A DNA stretch of 64,000 bases from Hemerocallis citrina (GCA_017893485.1 JACEHZ010000596.1:1-64000), one strand, 5' to 3'. Counted from the stretch's first letter, positions 24,111 through 37,282 are shown. Notes: generated from the letters alone by a model not told the origin. Program-made: numbers and translations.

Positions 24111-26579
24111 GATTCTCATTATAATTATCATGTCCGATTTTATTTATTCATTTTTGTTCCTATCTCATTATTTTGGGACCATTCTATTTTATTTGGATTC
24201 TTGTTTTTAAACTCATTGGCCTTATATACCCAATAAACCTTTTAAAACCCATTAAATACCAAATACCCTATGCTAGACCCAAAACCCATTAACCCCTTAC
24301 TCATTATCACCTAACCTTAATATCTCTCACCCTGTATATATATATACCCGCTGTATACATCTCCCCCTCACACAAAAACCCTAGCCGCTCCTCCCTGTAC
24401 ACCCCCGTCGAACCCCAAAACCATCCTGGTACTCCTCCATCTCCCTCCCCCTTTCCAGCCGACCTCTCCATTTCCTCCGAGTTCCTCTCCCCATAGTCGA
24501 CAGCCAGCGATCACCATCCATTTGAACACCGCATCCCTCCGATCCTCACCGCAAACACCACCTCGTCATCCTCTTCCCCGTTCCCTATGCACCTTGTCAA
24601 CACTTACCACCTAAGCAGCACCTGTCTCCCATCGCTGCTTCACCCCTGCAGTCGCCACCCTCACTGCACTTCACCATCCCGCTGCCTGCCTCGTGCCGCC
24701 CTCGCCGGCGCTGCCCTGTCTGCCGTCATCCCGCCTCATTCCCTTCTTCCTCTGTTTCGAACCAAAAACAGAGCATTCCGCCCTGTGCCCATGTGCCAAT
24801 CTCTATCGACCACCAGGCGTGCTTCCCTTGCTGCCTCCCACCTGAGCTCCTCGCCGTCGAGCTCCACCCTCGCTGTCGTGGGTCCCCAGTGCATTACCTG
24901 TCGATCACGTGAGTTTTGATCACGTTAAACCTCACCTATCTGATGCATTTTGATTATCATCTCCATCATCAGATCTTGATCACTTGGATTATGACCGTCC
25001 GATCAATTTTGATCTCTTGGATCTAGCCGTTCGATTGTGTTCGTGATCATCTTGTTCGTGATTTGCTCGTTCGTTGATATTGTGTTCGTGTCCGGAAATC
25101 CGTTCCCGTTATTCTCGCTCTTTGCTTCGTTTCTACCATCGACTCTAAGACAAGTAACTTGTATACTTTTCTGTTGCATACAATTACTAAATACCGCATA
25201 TAGTGTAGTTGTGTTCTAGAGACAGTTCTTGTGCAAAACCCTTGTTATATCTTTTCTCTATGTGTTGATCCGTCCGTAGTCATCTCTAGTTACACAAACG
25301 ACATAAAATTTAACTTAGATCCAATTAATCCATGTTGCATATATGTTTATTGGTTGTGAACCATAATATGATATGTGAATCTTGCATGCTTGACGTGTTA
25401 CTAGTAATATATCCTGTTGTTGATCCATTAAATACCTTATACCATGTTGCTTGGACATCTAGTATACCCTATTTCATGTTGTGGTATGATTTGGATGTGT
25501 TTCATATGATCTGGTTAATTTGTACATGAAGAATAATTCTGTCCTGTTGTTACCCCATTTTTGTTCAGTCTTTTAGACCCTATTAAGGTCATTATATGAA
25601 AATTATTTGTGAATATGAATTATAGAAAATTCTATCGAATTTCTAAAATTTCTGACAGATCTTAGTTTTGATTTGTGACTTGCAAGTTATTGTTGTTTTA
25701 CTGCAGAAGTGTAGAAAATTCCAGATTCTGTTTTATATGAATTCTGTATGGTTATTTATTTTTATACTGATGTTAAAGATAATGAATATGTTATAAACTA
25801 TTCTATACTTACAAACAGGGCCGACCCGAAGATCCGGGTTGCCCTAGCCGAACACATGTTTTGTTGCCCTTTAGTAAAAAAATTTAATACTAACAACAAA
25901 AGGTAAAAGTAAAGCAAATAAAATAAATTTACGCAAAGCCATAAAAAGCATCAAATGTACACTATGCCTTGAAAAGTAATTTATGCAAAAATATTTCCTG
26001 ATTTAAAATAAAAATCAATTTAGGAACAGAAAATCTACTTACCACACTGTTACAGCAATGACAGTATATTCCAGAATCTTTTATATACCCATCGCGTAGT
26101 TTCTGTCAATAAAATAAACTTGTTAGTGAAAAAAAGAAACATATAATGGTAAACTTAAGCAATAAAAACAGTAATTAATTAATAAATACTGTGCCTCAAA
26201 CATAATACCTATTTTGGCTCCCTCAAGTAAAATGTAATCCATGAACACTAACTTGTGGAGGCTCAGATCCCTTCACAAATGACAATTCAGAAAATTAAGT
26301 TTAAGTTGAAGCACAAGATTTGTAGAAATTAATGCATATTAATTAAATATACCCACTTTTTCTGTGAAGATGTCCTTTTATATAGGCCAGCACAAGTGTA
26401 CCGACAAATCATTCTAAAATATGTTAAGTATGTTGTAAGGACTTATCTTTATGTTTCAAGAATTTATCTTTGATAAAAGCATGATTACATTGTTTTTTAA
26501 ATCTTGAACTACAACATAAAGTCAAACAAAATATGATTACATTTGCAAACTCAAAATTACATTCGGATTACAATTTGGT

Positions 26580-27650
26580 TCAAAGAAATATGTTTCTCCT
26601 TGCATTTCCTGCAGCAAATTCTTCAATTAAGTCATCATACTTGAGTTTCTCCAAAAATTCATTCTCGATTGAGATCATAGCCAATCCACTCAATCTTTCT
26701 TGTGACATGGTAGTCCGAAGGTAAGTTTTTATCAACTTTAATTTAGAAAAACTCCTCTCCGCCGAGGCAACTGTAACCGGTACAGTCAACAAAATTCGAT
26801 AAGCAAACCATGCACTTTGGAAACCACCTTCATCCCAATAAGATCTTATAAAGTTAAGGATGTCAATTGATTTGATCATCTCCTTTGGCAATATTTTTTT
26901 CAACTCTCTAAGATCTTGAAATAATTTTTTCCCATAAATATCACATTGTTGGTCAATTTTCCAAGAAGCTTTGTAGTTTAGTGCAGTGCTCCCTTAATCT
27001 CTCTTCACTAACACTTACAAACTTCGCATTAAATAAAAATCCAAAGATTTCTTCATAGAGCTCAAATTGTTTAAACCATCATTTAATGATGTAAGAGCTT
27101 GATCTATGATGTAGATGAAGTATGTAACTCTAAAATTATCCTCCGGTGATTGGCTTCCTTTGGCATTCGCTTCCATATCCTCATCAAAGTGCTTCTTTCT
27201 ACGAACAGTTCTTTTCATTGGAAAGACCGGATCAATGTCAACATCATTAGCAAGTTCCTTCGCTTCTTTCATCAAGTCTTCAAAACCATCTTCTCTAAAC
27301 TTTTCAAACAAAATAATGAGTTCCTTTTGAATAGTAATTGCATCCTCTAAATTCATCTCTTCTTGTTGAAGTATTTTGCTAACACGATTAACTTTGTCTA
27401 AGATGTTATACCAAACACATAAACTAATCAAGAACTCAAAATCCTCTAAAGCATTTTTGCACAAACCTTTAGCTTCCGCCATCACAACATCCTCTATAGA
27501 AGTATTGGCGATTTGAATTAAGGCATCTCTCAATTCCGGTGCTTGATTTCTTATTGCTCGAACACTTTCAATGTGACTTTCCCAACGAGTTACGGATAAT
27601 GCTGAAATTTTTTCTTTTATGTTTGACTCTGGACTGTTTCATCAAGTGAT
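26580..27650 (-). pseudogene. ZMYM1-like hAT transposase, C-terminal half
   Basis: Read leftward from about 27640, the frame starts WESHIESVRAIRNQAP, continues through a helical Glu/Lys-rich region (27015-27533) and, after a gap with stops (about 26904-27015), ends with the hAT dimerisation region (26580-26903), which contains VTVASAERSFSKLKLIKTYLRTTMSQERLSGLAMISIE. This is typical of plant zinc-finger MYM-type/TTF hAT proteins. The upstream half, with the TTF zinc finger and first catalytic Asp, is replaced by captured sequence. The reading frame is broken at least once. Confidence 0.8.
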
Positions 27651-27709
27651 TGTTTTCATTTTGATATTCTTTTGTTGATTCCAAAAGAAGGTCTAATTAT
27701 ATGGTGCAG

Positions 27710-27857
27710 AATAGTTAGAGAAATCGTGGAAGGCCCTTCTCTGAATCTTTTAGAGTCAGTGGCTCATCTGATTGCGAGCACCACCTTAAGTGAGTATCCT
27801 CAAATATCTGTTGTTCAAGTAAAGGTTGGGAAACCTCATGTTGCTGTCCATTGTTGA
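27710..27857 (+). pseudogene. Captured exon of dihydroneopterin aldolase (FolB)
   Basis: After an intron-like T-rich stretch ending in an acceptor (GGTGCAG, 27703-27709), the frame reads IVREIVEGPSLNLLESVA, then HLIASTTL and VVQVKVGKPHVAV. This is the C-terminal part of plant dihydroneopterin aldolase, which cleaves dihydroneopterin in folate synthesis. A stop follows shortly (HC*), earlier than in the usual enzyme, and the N-terminal part is absent. The preceding acceptor indicates capture from genomic DNA rather than cDNA. It sits inside the hAT element, antisense to the transposase, and the next 380 bases may be captured flank or UTR. It cannot encode a working enzyme. Confidence 0.75.
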
Positions 27858-30727
27858 ATTTGATTACATGATGCCTTTGCCTTCTTTTCAAACTTTCAAT
27901 TGAAAATGAAAGCATTTTCAATAATTTGTTCAAGGTGTTTGTTATATTTATTAGTTTTTCAGGTTATGGATTTGTTGGCTAGTTATATAATAATCACATG
28001 AGAATTCAAAATGCAGTTCCCAGTTTCTTAAATTAACTGGAGTAGTTTGAGCATATTCTAGTGTGTCAATGTCTTATTGAACTGATCTTATTTGAAATTA
28101 GATCATTGTAAACAAATGAAAAATATAAAATTTGTACCTATGTGTGTATTGGTTGAAACTTGATAGTTCTCATTGTCAGTTTGTCACTACATTTGAAAAG
28201 TTTCAAATTGATGCATTGATTTCACGTGAGCGATATCTAAGGATCCTTCTCAAGTAATTCAAAGCTTGGGGATGAAAAAATTGCTCAGAAAATAAGTCTC
28301 AACACAACCACAAACAGAGACTTGTGAAAGAAAAATTCTCTCAGTCATATTCACAAACAGTTGGAAGACCAAAAATAACAAGTTGAGAATTTTACCACAA
28401 GAGAAGGGAAAAGATGGAAGCTAGATGAGATCCCAGAAGCCACAACAACTTTGACTAACTCCTGAGTACTGATCGGCGATCGTAATCGCAACTTTATCCG
28501 ACAACTGTCAACAGCTTCTTTGTGAGAGATATCGGATTGATCTACAAGCCAAGAACAAGGAGCTACGACTTACGAAGTTACGAGCCTACGATCAGAGGAG
28601 CTGAGGAGGACCAGAGGAGCGGTGGTCCGGTGGAGCCGTCAGCTGTGGAGGAAATAGGGTTTCGGATCGGGGTTGGGATTTGGGAAAAAGAGAAAGAAAA
28701 GATAGAGGGGAATAGAGTCTGGAAGATGAAGAGAAAGAAAGATGAAAGTTTTTTTAAAAAAAATTAAACTTTACACAGGCCCTTATTAAAAAAAAATTTA
28801 CTATATAAATATATATATTGAAAATTTTTTAAAATTTTGTTGCCCCTTCAAAAGGGGGTTGCCCAAGCCCATTGGCTTGTTGGGCTTGGGCCTGGGCCGG
28901 GCCTGCTTGCAAACAACTACTATACTTGAAGAATTTTCGTATTGTTCAGTAAAGAACCTTAATTTCAACCTGATTCTAATTGTTGTTTATAAAAACTTTG
29001 TGAATATTAAATGTAGCATACTGTATCTATTTTATCACCCTTTTGACGGATATGGATTTCGATTTATATTTTGTAATCTATTATTGTTTTAGTGCTGCTG
29101 TGTTTATGATTTCACATTTACAAACTTGTTGTATCATGTTGTTTTCTGATTTCACTTGGCTATTCTATCTATGCTGGAAAATTATGAAACTTTATTTTTT
29201 GTTACTAAACATACTAGGGAATAATCCAGATTTTTCTTAGATTTAATCGATAAGTTTTATGCCGTTTCCATGTTTATGAATACAAACTCCTGATTTCGGC
29301 TGAACATGTTTTCTGAATACAATTCTGTTTTAAGTCATGTTTTTTGTGAAATACCATATGACTTATATATATTTGCTAGATTCGGACGAGAGTCCATTTT
29401 CCATATTTTTGATGAATCCAGGTTTACATATTTGTGGCAACAGGAATCTCAGATTTAGTGCAGTACTGTCTTGTTGTATTGAACTAGAATTTTTATTGTC
29501 CTACCCTTTTATGAGTTGTCTTTCATCTGTACATGTTTATCTTTCAATTTGAACCTATTACTTATGCATGCCATGTTATTCTTGCTCTGTTTTGTGACAC
29601 ATACATGCCTGTTTGATGATAATAACAAAATAACCAAGTCGGGGTTAAGGAAAAGATCTAGTAGTGGATAATATAGAAATGTATACTTGGAAGGGGGCCC
29701 TTGTTTCCCACATGATTATCTGTTATCTGTTACGTGTTCATGACTACATAATACAAGATTCTTTTATCTGATTACCTGACTGCACACATCCCTATAGGAA
29801 TGTGTACTCAGAAGAGAACCCGTAGGTTCTAACTGTCGGTATCTGTATTTGTTATCTGATTATCTAATACCTGAACACACGGCCCTATACAGTCCACTAC
29901 GAAATCTAAATGCAAACTTGTTTGAATGTAGCAACTATGTGGTAAATGGATGGGAAGCATGAAGTGCTACCTAGAGAGAAATAAATACAAGACTTGACAT
30001 AACCTGACATCTATTATTTGTTTACCTGTTACATGCTACTTGACATCTGTTATCTGTTTATCTGTTTGCATGACACCTGACATCTGTTATCTGTTTACCT
30101 GTTGCATGATACTTGACATCTGATACATATTACCTGAACCTGTTAGCGCACCATGTTACTTGATTCTGTTTTCTGATTCATGTTAGACATTCTGTTTTAC
30201 TGTCATATCTATTCCATGCTATGTTTGCTTCCGCTGTTATTTTATACTTGTTTATTTTTCCTGTACTTGTGTCTGCACTACAAGCGGCCCGTAACTTGCA
30301 TTGACGGGCATTTTGTTTTCTTTTTCCTCTTCCTGCAATTTGCTAAATTACAGATCATGGAGATCAGCTACCCGATGGAGTAGGTTATATGAGATTTTAG
30401 ATGCTGGAATTTTTGCTATTATTATTTTCTGTTGCTTATTTTGGATAAATGTATCTGCTACTTGGAATATTTGTATTGGGCAATGTGACCCAAAATTATT
30501 GACTTATTCAGATCTGGTTTATTTAAGATTATTAAATTTTGTTTCAAGTAAATTCTGTTGGTATTGATCCATTTATGCATGCGTGGTTGGTTTCTCCTTG
30601 TTGTCTCTTGATTATTCCTGTGAAATGTTGTAAAGATCCTGACAGCTTATGGATGATGAAAATCATTCACTGGACTTAGTCACGTATTCATATTCCGTAT
30701 TTTGTTTTTGAGAAGTGGGGCGTGACA

Positions 30728-32234
30728 ATGAATCTGAAATTCTGGAAATAAAACACAACAATAGTAAAATCATTATAACTTTTTCAATACAACTCAGAAT
30801 TCAGAGATTGAAGATGTTCTGGAAACTAGAGACATGGGCTACAACTCTTATTCAGAAAGGTATTTGTTTTGAGATCAAATGCTGGGTCGAAAATGACAGG
30901 AAAAATACAGACAACAAGTAACATACAAATTCTTGATGTATTTGATGAAATAAAGCGATTAAACATGATGGGTATCAATTCCATAGTTGATAGTCATCTA
31001 ATCAACATGATGGGTGTAATAGCATGATAAATACAATTAAAAACATGCACATACACTATTTAACAACAACCAAATATCAATAGATCAATCAACATACAAC
31101 CTAGCAACTATTTCTACAATAGGTTAATTGTGTTGTGATAATATTAATAACCCTATTATGAACACTACATGAATACATGAAAGATTCAATTTTTTGGACT
31201 CAACAATGGCACGAAGTCGAGGATATTTGGGTTAGCTCGTGTAAACCCTCAATATACTCAACGAAAGAGAAGAACAATATACGATACGATGAACAATTAG
31301 ATCTACTTGCAAGAATTTCAATAAAAACTTGAATTTGATACAAGATTCAATTCAAGAGAGAAAGTGACTTGCCTTATAGACAATAAATTCGAATACCAAA
31401 GAATAACGAGATGAGAATCCTAGAGCAACGAACCCATGAGAATATACGTGCAAACTACGTGCATAAATAAAATCCAAAGCAAACACAGCAAAATAGACAA
31501 CAGCGATAAGTAGCAAGAACAGCAGTAGCAAAGGGGTGGCTATTACTGCTGCTGGCGGTGGTTGACGGCGGACAGACGGCGGCGGTGTCGCTGGCATCGA
31601 TGGTGGCGGCGGGGTCTGACATCGAGCATAAACAGGGAGCAGCATAGGTCTTGGGGTCTGCTGGCACTCAGGAAATAGGGGAAAAAGGCGTCGGGGTTGG
31701 GGTGTTGGGTATGGCGATAACGTCGACGAGAGCAGCGGTGCTCAACGGGGACTGGGGTGGCACCGAAAGTGTGGGAGGTCATTTGGGGAAGATGAACAGT
31801 AATGGGTTTGGGCGGGAAGAGGATGAACAAGGGCTGACGGTAGAGAGAGGAGAGAGGAGAGAGACGCGCTAGTATTAGAGTTTGTATTTTTGTGTTTTTA
31901 GGGTTTGCAATATGATTGTATTTATAAAGTGCAATTAGGTTGTTGGGTTAGTGGAATAGGATCCAATAATAATGGGTTTGGGTCTAGAAACAACTGCAAT
32001 TGGGTTTTGGGTTCAGTAAGAGATGGGTTTAAAGACAATAGGGTTCAAATAAAATACCCACAATCAAATAGAAATAGGTTCAACAAGAAAATAGCTCATC
32101 AATAAGAAAAGAGTAATTCATGAACAAAACATGATTAAGATGATCAAGAAAGAAAAATAGAGTATTTTATTCAAATCCAATTAAAATATTACAAAAGGGG
32201 GGAAAATGAAAAGAACGAAAACGGTGGTTACAGC
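30728..32234. other. Unassigned repeat-like DNA, possibly an antisense LTR piece
   Basis: No gene is supported. The part at 31500-31870 is GC-rich with CCG/CGG-like triplets; on the minus strand it resembles the C-rich leader zones of the LTRs elsewhere in the window. Overlapping ORFs in three frames there reflect composition rather than coding. A run near 32165-32215 leads into the gypsy fragment. Confidence 0.35.
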
Positions 32235-34504
32235 ATCTAGGCAAAGAGATCAACATTCCGCCAGACCCAGTCAGTGATGACCAGTTTTAGGTCTGAGGCG
32301 AGGGACTAGCTCACTCGGAACCACTTAGATCTTTCTTCCTCGCTGAAAGGGATTTTTTTCCAATTTGTTGACGAACTCGGATCTCAACGAGTTCCTGTCG
32401 GACAGAAGCTCGACCGTGTAGAGGGGAAAAACTCTGCCTCCCGCCGCGACCATGTAGCCAGACCTGGCCGATTCTTGATTGCCTTGGACCATGCCGACTC
32501 CTTGGTCGGTAGGGAATTTTATTTTCAAGTGGTATGCGGAGGGTACTGCTTAAAGGGAACAGAGGTCGAGCCTGCCAAGGATCACATTATAGGCAGCTTT
32601 GACATTGACCACCCTGAAATCCATGGCTTTTGTTCGGATGTTCGGGACTGTTCTGGCTGTGACGTCGAGTGTGATTATCCCCTCGATCTGTACTGCAGTG
32701 CCTGAAAACCCGTGCAGCGTGTATCCCGCTAGTTTCAGTCTTTCTCGAGAGAGTTTGAGCGCTTCGAATGTGGCAAGAAACATGATGTTCACCGAGTTTC
32801 CATTGTTAACGAGGATACGACGAACCTCGTGATTCACCATGCCAAGGCTGATCACTAGGGCATCATAATGAGGTAGTCAGATACCTTGCAGGTCGTCGTT
32901 GGAGAATATAACAGCCAGGCCTTGGTCCCCGGGGGGCGGGTGATCATGGACCGAGTTAACCTCCAGCACGAAGGCCATGCGGGAAGTATTCGACTCTCCC
33001 CCATGGGGCTGCCGTGAACATTAGGAAGGATGGCTAGCCCTCCCGGCCTCATTAGGCTCGGGTTTCACCTCAGGACGCCGACCGGCAGCTCAAGGAGGGG
33101 CAAAGCCCGCCGGTCTCATAGATCAGTTCGAGTGAACTCCCTCAGGTAACCCCTTTGGATGTAGGCCTCGATTTCATCTTTAAGAGCGCGACACGTATCA
33201 GGCTCGTGTCTGTGGTTCCTGTGGAACCGACAATAAAATCTTCGGTCCATTTTCTTGTTGTTTTTGGGTCAAGGAGAATGGCAGACAAATCCCTTGTCCT
33301 CAATCTCCATAAGGATGGCCGACACACTATGAGTCGCAGGGTGAACTTTTCGAAGCAGGGGACCGAAGGCGGTAGTTTTTGACCGAGATGGTCTTTTTAA
33401 GCATTCTTCGTGGGCTCTGAACCATCTACCTTCATCTTCCCCTTAGCGGGGGCTTCTGTCAGGACTTCAGGGTGCAGAGCTTCTTCTTGAATGTACTTTT
33501 CGACCCTGTGGATGAGGTCGGAAAAATTGCTTAGAGGTTTCTTCGCCAGGGAGGCTTTTAGCTGGCCATGGCAAACTTTATGTTGGAAGGCTGCAGATGC
33601 AATGTCAGCATCAAGAGAAGAGACTGCCCTGGCCTCGGTGGTGAACCTCCGCACAAAGTCCCACAGGGACTCCCCTTACTTCTGCTTGAGGTCTAGAAGT
33701 GACGCGCTCGTCTTCTCGACCTTGCGACTGGTCACAAAGTGAGTGAGAAAGTTTACTTCGAGCTGTTCAAAAGAGAGGATCGAGTTGGGGGAGAGCATTG
33801 AGAACCATTCCCTTGCCGGGCCATGAAAAGTGGCAGGGAACGCTCGACAGAGGAGAGGATCCGAAGCGCTGTGAATCATCATGAGGGTTTTGAACCTCTC
33901 TATGTGATCAGCTGGATCACTCTCTCTATCGTAGGTCTCGAACTGAGGTGGTCGGAAATTCCTCGGGATCAAGGTGTCAAGGATTCAAGCAGAGAATGGG
34001 GTCCTGTAGGATGGTACCCCCAACTGGATTGGCCTCCACCCTCCCTGATTCGAGTGAGGCCATTCTCCATCTCCTGGATTCGCCTAAGAACAGTGTCATC
34101 CCTCCTTGGTGGTCGGGTCGAGCCGTGCGACTCGCTACCCAGGTTTTTCTCTTCCTGGATGGGATCGTCGACTGGTTGTTCGCTTCTAGAGGCGCCTCCT
34201 CGGATGGCTCGAAGGACCTCGTTCCTGAACTCCTGGAACTCAGTCCTCGTGACCACGACCTCTTTAAATTGGCCCGTCGGAGGTTGTCGATCTCTAGGGG
34301 AGCGGCTGCGCCATTGCTCCCGACCTTGTATGTTATGGGTCGGAACCTGGACGGAGGGGGCAACTCCACTCCTGGAGCGGTCGAGCTGTTTCTGGAGGTC
34401 ATCCCCAGGTTTTCGATGATTGATGACCTTCCGAAGGTCATCGGCTTCCTGGCGGTCGGGTCGCCCCGCGGCTGAGCGTGAAGAGCTCGGACCTGGACCC
34501 GGAC
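32235..34504 (-). pseudogene. Second Ty3/gypsy gag-protease fragment, decayed
   Basis: It belongs to the same broad family as the element at 1-2725. From right to left on the minus strand come: a gag leader (33970-34500, Arg/Ser-rich); the retrotransposon gag domain (33676-33972; DPADHIERFKTLM, GPAREWFSML); a second gag part (33397-33654); a Cys/His segment near 33200 (YCRFHRNHRHEPDTC); and the protease (32550-32855) with the NVILGR segment. The protease active-site triad region reads NNGNS in place of the expected DxGS, so the catalytic Asp is lost. Frames are broken between domains, and RT, RNase H and integrase are missing left of about 32235. The gag N-terminus continues at 41977-42165, beyond a nested retrotransposon. 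Confidence 0.85.
34500..34504. repeat. Target site duplication, left copy (CGGAC)
   Basis: CGGAC directly precedes the 5' LTR and is repeated exactly at 41972-41976, after the 3' LTR. A perfect 5-bp duplication is the normal footprint of LTR-retrotransposon integration and proves this is one insertion. Confidence 0.93.
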
Positions 34505-37273
34505 TGTAACTCCCTGTTCCAGTAGTACGTATTTTACTACGTAAATTTTTGTACTTCAATTTTCAGATCAGTTTTATTTTTCTCTTTGGACTCTTTATCT
34601 AAAGCCAGAATATTTTTCTGATCAATTCTATAATTTTGTGATTTTTCGATTAGAGTTTAAATACAAATTTTAAACCCCGATTAATCCTAATCCTAATCCT
34701 AATCCTAATCCTAATCCTGCCTAACCCTACACCATATTTTCCACCACCCTACTACTCCTAATTCTCTCCAATCCGTCAACACCTCCATCACATTTTTCTA
34801 CACCTCTCCACATTTTTCTACACCTCCTTTGATTTTTCTACACCTCCCTTGACTTTTCCACACCCTCCTTTTTGATTTTTCTACACCCCTCCTATCTCCT
34901 TCTTTCTATATATACACACACACAACAGACCACCTCATTCCCTTCTTCTCTTCCTCTGCCACCTCCACATCCGAGAGCAAGCAACGCCCAAGCTCCACTT
35001 CACATTCCACCTTCGAGCCAACAACTCCGCTTCTACGATCCCGTGAACCCCAAAAAATAACCCGACGCCGCGTCACCTTGTTGTCGTCGTCGCTCACCGT
35101 TGCTACCGTTAGCTACCGTCTTACCGCCGTTGTGCCGCCGTCCGTTGCCGACGTCGCTTCCTTCCGTGGTTAATACTACCACCGTAATCGTCACGTTATA
35201 AGGCAAGTACCTTGTACACTATTTTTGTTCTCGTACAAGCATTTTCCTTTGACTCGTAGCAAGTAGTCTAGTTATCATCATATTTTATTGTCAAACTCTG
35301 TTCTAGTCACTTGTTCCATGTTATATCAACTCAAGAGTGAACCGTTAACACATTTCGAATCGTGTTATCGAATATCGAATATTCAACCTTACTATCTCTA
35401 AAATTTCTTGACCTTGCACTAAAAATTCGACCATGTTTCCAATACTGGATTGAAGATTTTCTACGTGAAAATCGTAGCCCATCGAGTCCCGAATCCAGAA
35501 CATCTGACGGTTTCTCAATTGGATGTATAGATTGTGAGATATCGCGATTTTAGTACTGACATATCACAAATTCCTGAACCTGCACGGGATTACTAACCGG
35601 CATCTCGTACTGAGAATTTGACCATGTTCCCGACACTGGATCGAAAAACTTTCTACATGAAAATCGTAGCCCTTCGAGTCTAGATATCCGAAACATCCAA
35701 AAGTTTCTCAATCCAATGTATAGATTGTGAGATATCACAGTTTTAGTATTGTGATTCCGAATTTTCAGAATGCGCGCGAAACATCGAAACCAGCGAAGAA
35801 TGAAATTGTACGCATCGCTACTATCTCTAGAATGTATCGTATGAATATGCGTTGGAACCGAAAGAGTCTACTTTCTAGAATCTCTGACGGAATCGGATTT
35901 GCTTTTCTGTAACAACGGGAAAGTGAATTTGAATACAGATATGTCAAGTTATCTAAAAATTCATCTATACATTTTTGCATATAAACCCTTTATTTTTCAT
36001 ATTTAATGAACTGAGTGTATTATTGTTCTTGTAATAATAACTTGCATATATATAATAGGTTGATAGAATATATTTTATACCACTTGATAATTCTATAATA
36101 ACTACTCTCGATATATGTACTCGTTTTACGTCTCATGTCCATGATTACTGCCCTTGATATTTTTCTTGACTAAACTATTTGATTACACCGTTCCACTAGT
36201 CGTACCAATTGCATGTTCATAAAAGAATAACAAGCCGGGGTTATAAGGGTACGGCTTAATAGTGGACAATATAGGGGAGTATACTCGGAAGGGGGCCCGT
36301 GTTTTCCGAAATAGTGATTCTTGATTCTTGATTCTTGATTACACAATTCTTGATTACATAATTCTCGATTACATGATTCATGATTACATGTCTTGATACT
36401 ATCACTGGAAGACCCGAGTATATAATCCTATAGAATTCACTACTTAAGTCTAAACGTCACATGATTGATATGCACCGAACTTGTGGTATGGGACACAGGA
36501 TTACGTGCATTAGATAAGTTAATAAAACAGATAAACTCGAGATTTTCACTAAGCATGATTCTTGATTTCAAGATTCTTGATTACAAGACTCTTGATTACA
36601 TGACTCATGATTACAAGACTCTTGATTACATGATTCTTGATTACATGAATCTCGATCCTTGATTACATGATTATCGATTAACTGAGCCTAGGTTATCAAT
36701 TGCTTATACCTTGAAGTCTAGAATACACTAGTTACAGTTATTACTTACATGATCATATTGTCCCAGTTTCTTGCTTACTTCCATATTGTATTTGTACTTC
36801 TACCTCTTGTTTCTTCCATGTTATATCTTGTTATATTACCCATTTTTCTGCTTGTTGCTACTTGCTGCCCGAAACTTGCTCTAACGGGAACCTTTCTATT
36901 TTTCTTTGAGTTAATGATTATACAGGTACTGATGGACCAGATGAGCAGACTCTCTAGATGATCGTTGCTGCTTTGTTACTACATGTTGTTTTTCTTTCAG
37001 TCACTATTTTATCTAGTTGTTATAGCGAACTGTTCATCGTACTGTTTTAATTATGGCACCTTGTATTCTCGGGCATTTTGACCCGATGTTGATGTATTAT
37101 CTGGATGATGGTTATTTTATTTTCAGCTCATGTGATCATTATATTTGTCTGCGTAAATGTGTTATAAATATCTTGTTGAGCTTATAATTGCACAGCTTAT
37201 GGGTGATGTATATCATTCGCTGGACCTCAGTTGCGTGCCTGTATTTCCGTATAGTGGGAAGTGGGGCGTGACA
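34505..37273 (+). repeat. 5' LTR of the LOG-carrying retrotransposon
   Basis: It runs from TGTAACTCCC to GGGGCGTGACA. It contains a (TAATCC)n array near 34682, CCACACC/TTTTCTACACCTCC repeats, a TATATATACACA promoter-like tract near 34909, a C-rich leader, and an array of GATTCTTGATTACATGA-like units (36315-36665). Transcription would be expected to start in the 34.93-35.0 kb region and read toward LOG. ORFs here are repeated in the other LTR and are not genes. Confidence 0.92.
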
Positions 37274-37282
37274 GGTTTTTAG

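Larger units (their letters stand above)
25816..28905. mobile_element. hAT transposon, 3.1 kb, carrying a host gene fragment
   Basis: The terminal repeats are CAGGGCCGACCC at the left and, reversed, CAGGCCCGGCCC at the right. The flanking 8-mers are CTTACAAA (25808-25815) and CTTGCAAA (28906-28913), an 8-bp target duplication with one mismatch. Inside are the C-terminal part of a ZMYM1-like hAT transposase on the minus strand and, next to it on the plus strand, an exon of dihydroneopterin aldolase. The transposase N-terminus with its zinc finger is missing, so the element is non-autonomous. It lies inside the LTR at 24131-30727. Confidence 0.85.
24131..30727 (+). repeat. LTR (family ending GGGGCGTGACA), split by a hAT element
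   Basis: It begins near TGTCCGATTT (24131) and ends GTGACA (30727), giving TGTC/GACA inverted ends. A TATA-like tract near 24335-24350 and a C-rich leader (24360-24900) look like an LTR promoter and R/U5 region. The block at 29650-29701 (TAGTGGATAATATAG... GGGGGCCC) parallels 36250-36299, and tandem CTGTTATCTGTTTACCTG units occur at 29985-30125. No matching 5-bp target duplication or PBS was found, so it may be a solo or broken LTR. Its start is less certain than its end. Confidence 0.6.

Noticed and set aside
24587..24919. 110-codon Ser/Pro/Arg-rich ORF
   Set aside because: It lies in the C-rich leader zone of an LTR and shows no recognised domain.
27710..27857. Host dihydroneopterin aldolase gene
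   Set aside because: Only one C-terminal exon is present, inside hAT termini, with an early stop and no upstream exons in the expected position.
24126..30732. Complete LTR insertion with target duplication
   Set aside because: The flanking 5-mers (TATCA and ATGAA) do not match and no PBS follows, so only an LTR-like segment is claimed.
31352..31872. Overlapping ORFs on both strands in GC-rich DNA
   Set aside because: There is no domain, no splice structure and no conserved motif; the composition matches LTR leader regions.
34682..34720. (TAATCC)n followed by CTAACCCTA, telomere-like
   Set aside because: It is a short microsatellite within the LTR, present in both LTRs; the unit is not the plant telomere repeat and there is no array.
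34906..36961. Several ORFs of 60-70 codons repeated exactly at 39577-41659
   Set aside because: They lie within the two LTR copies and are overlapping and low-complexity; the repetition reflects the LTR pair, not a gene family.
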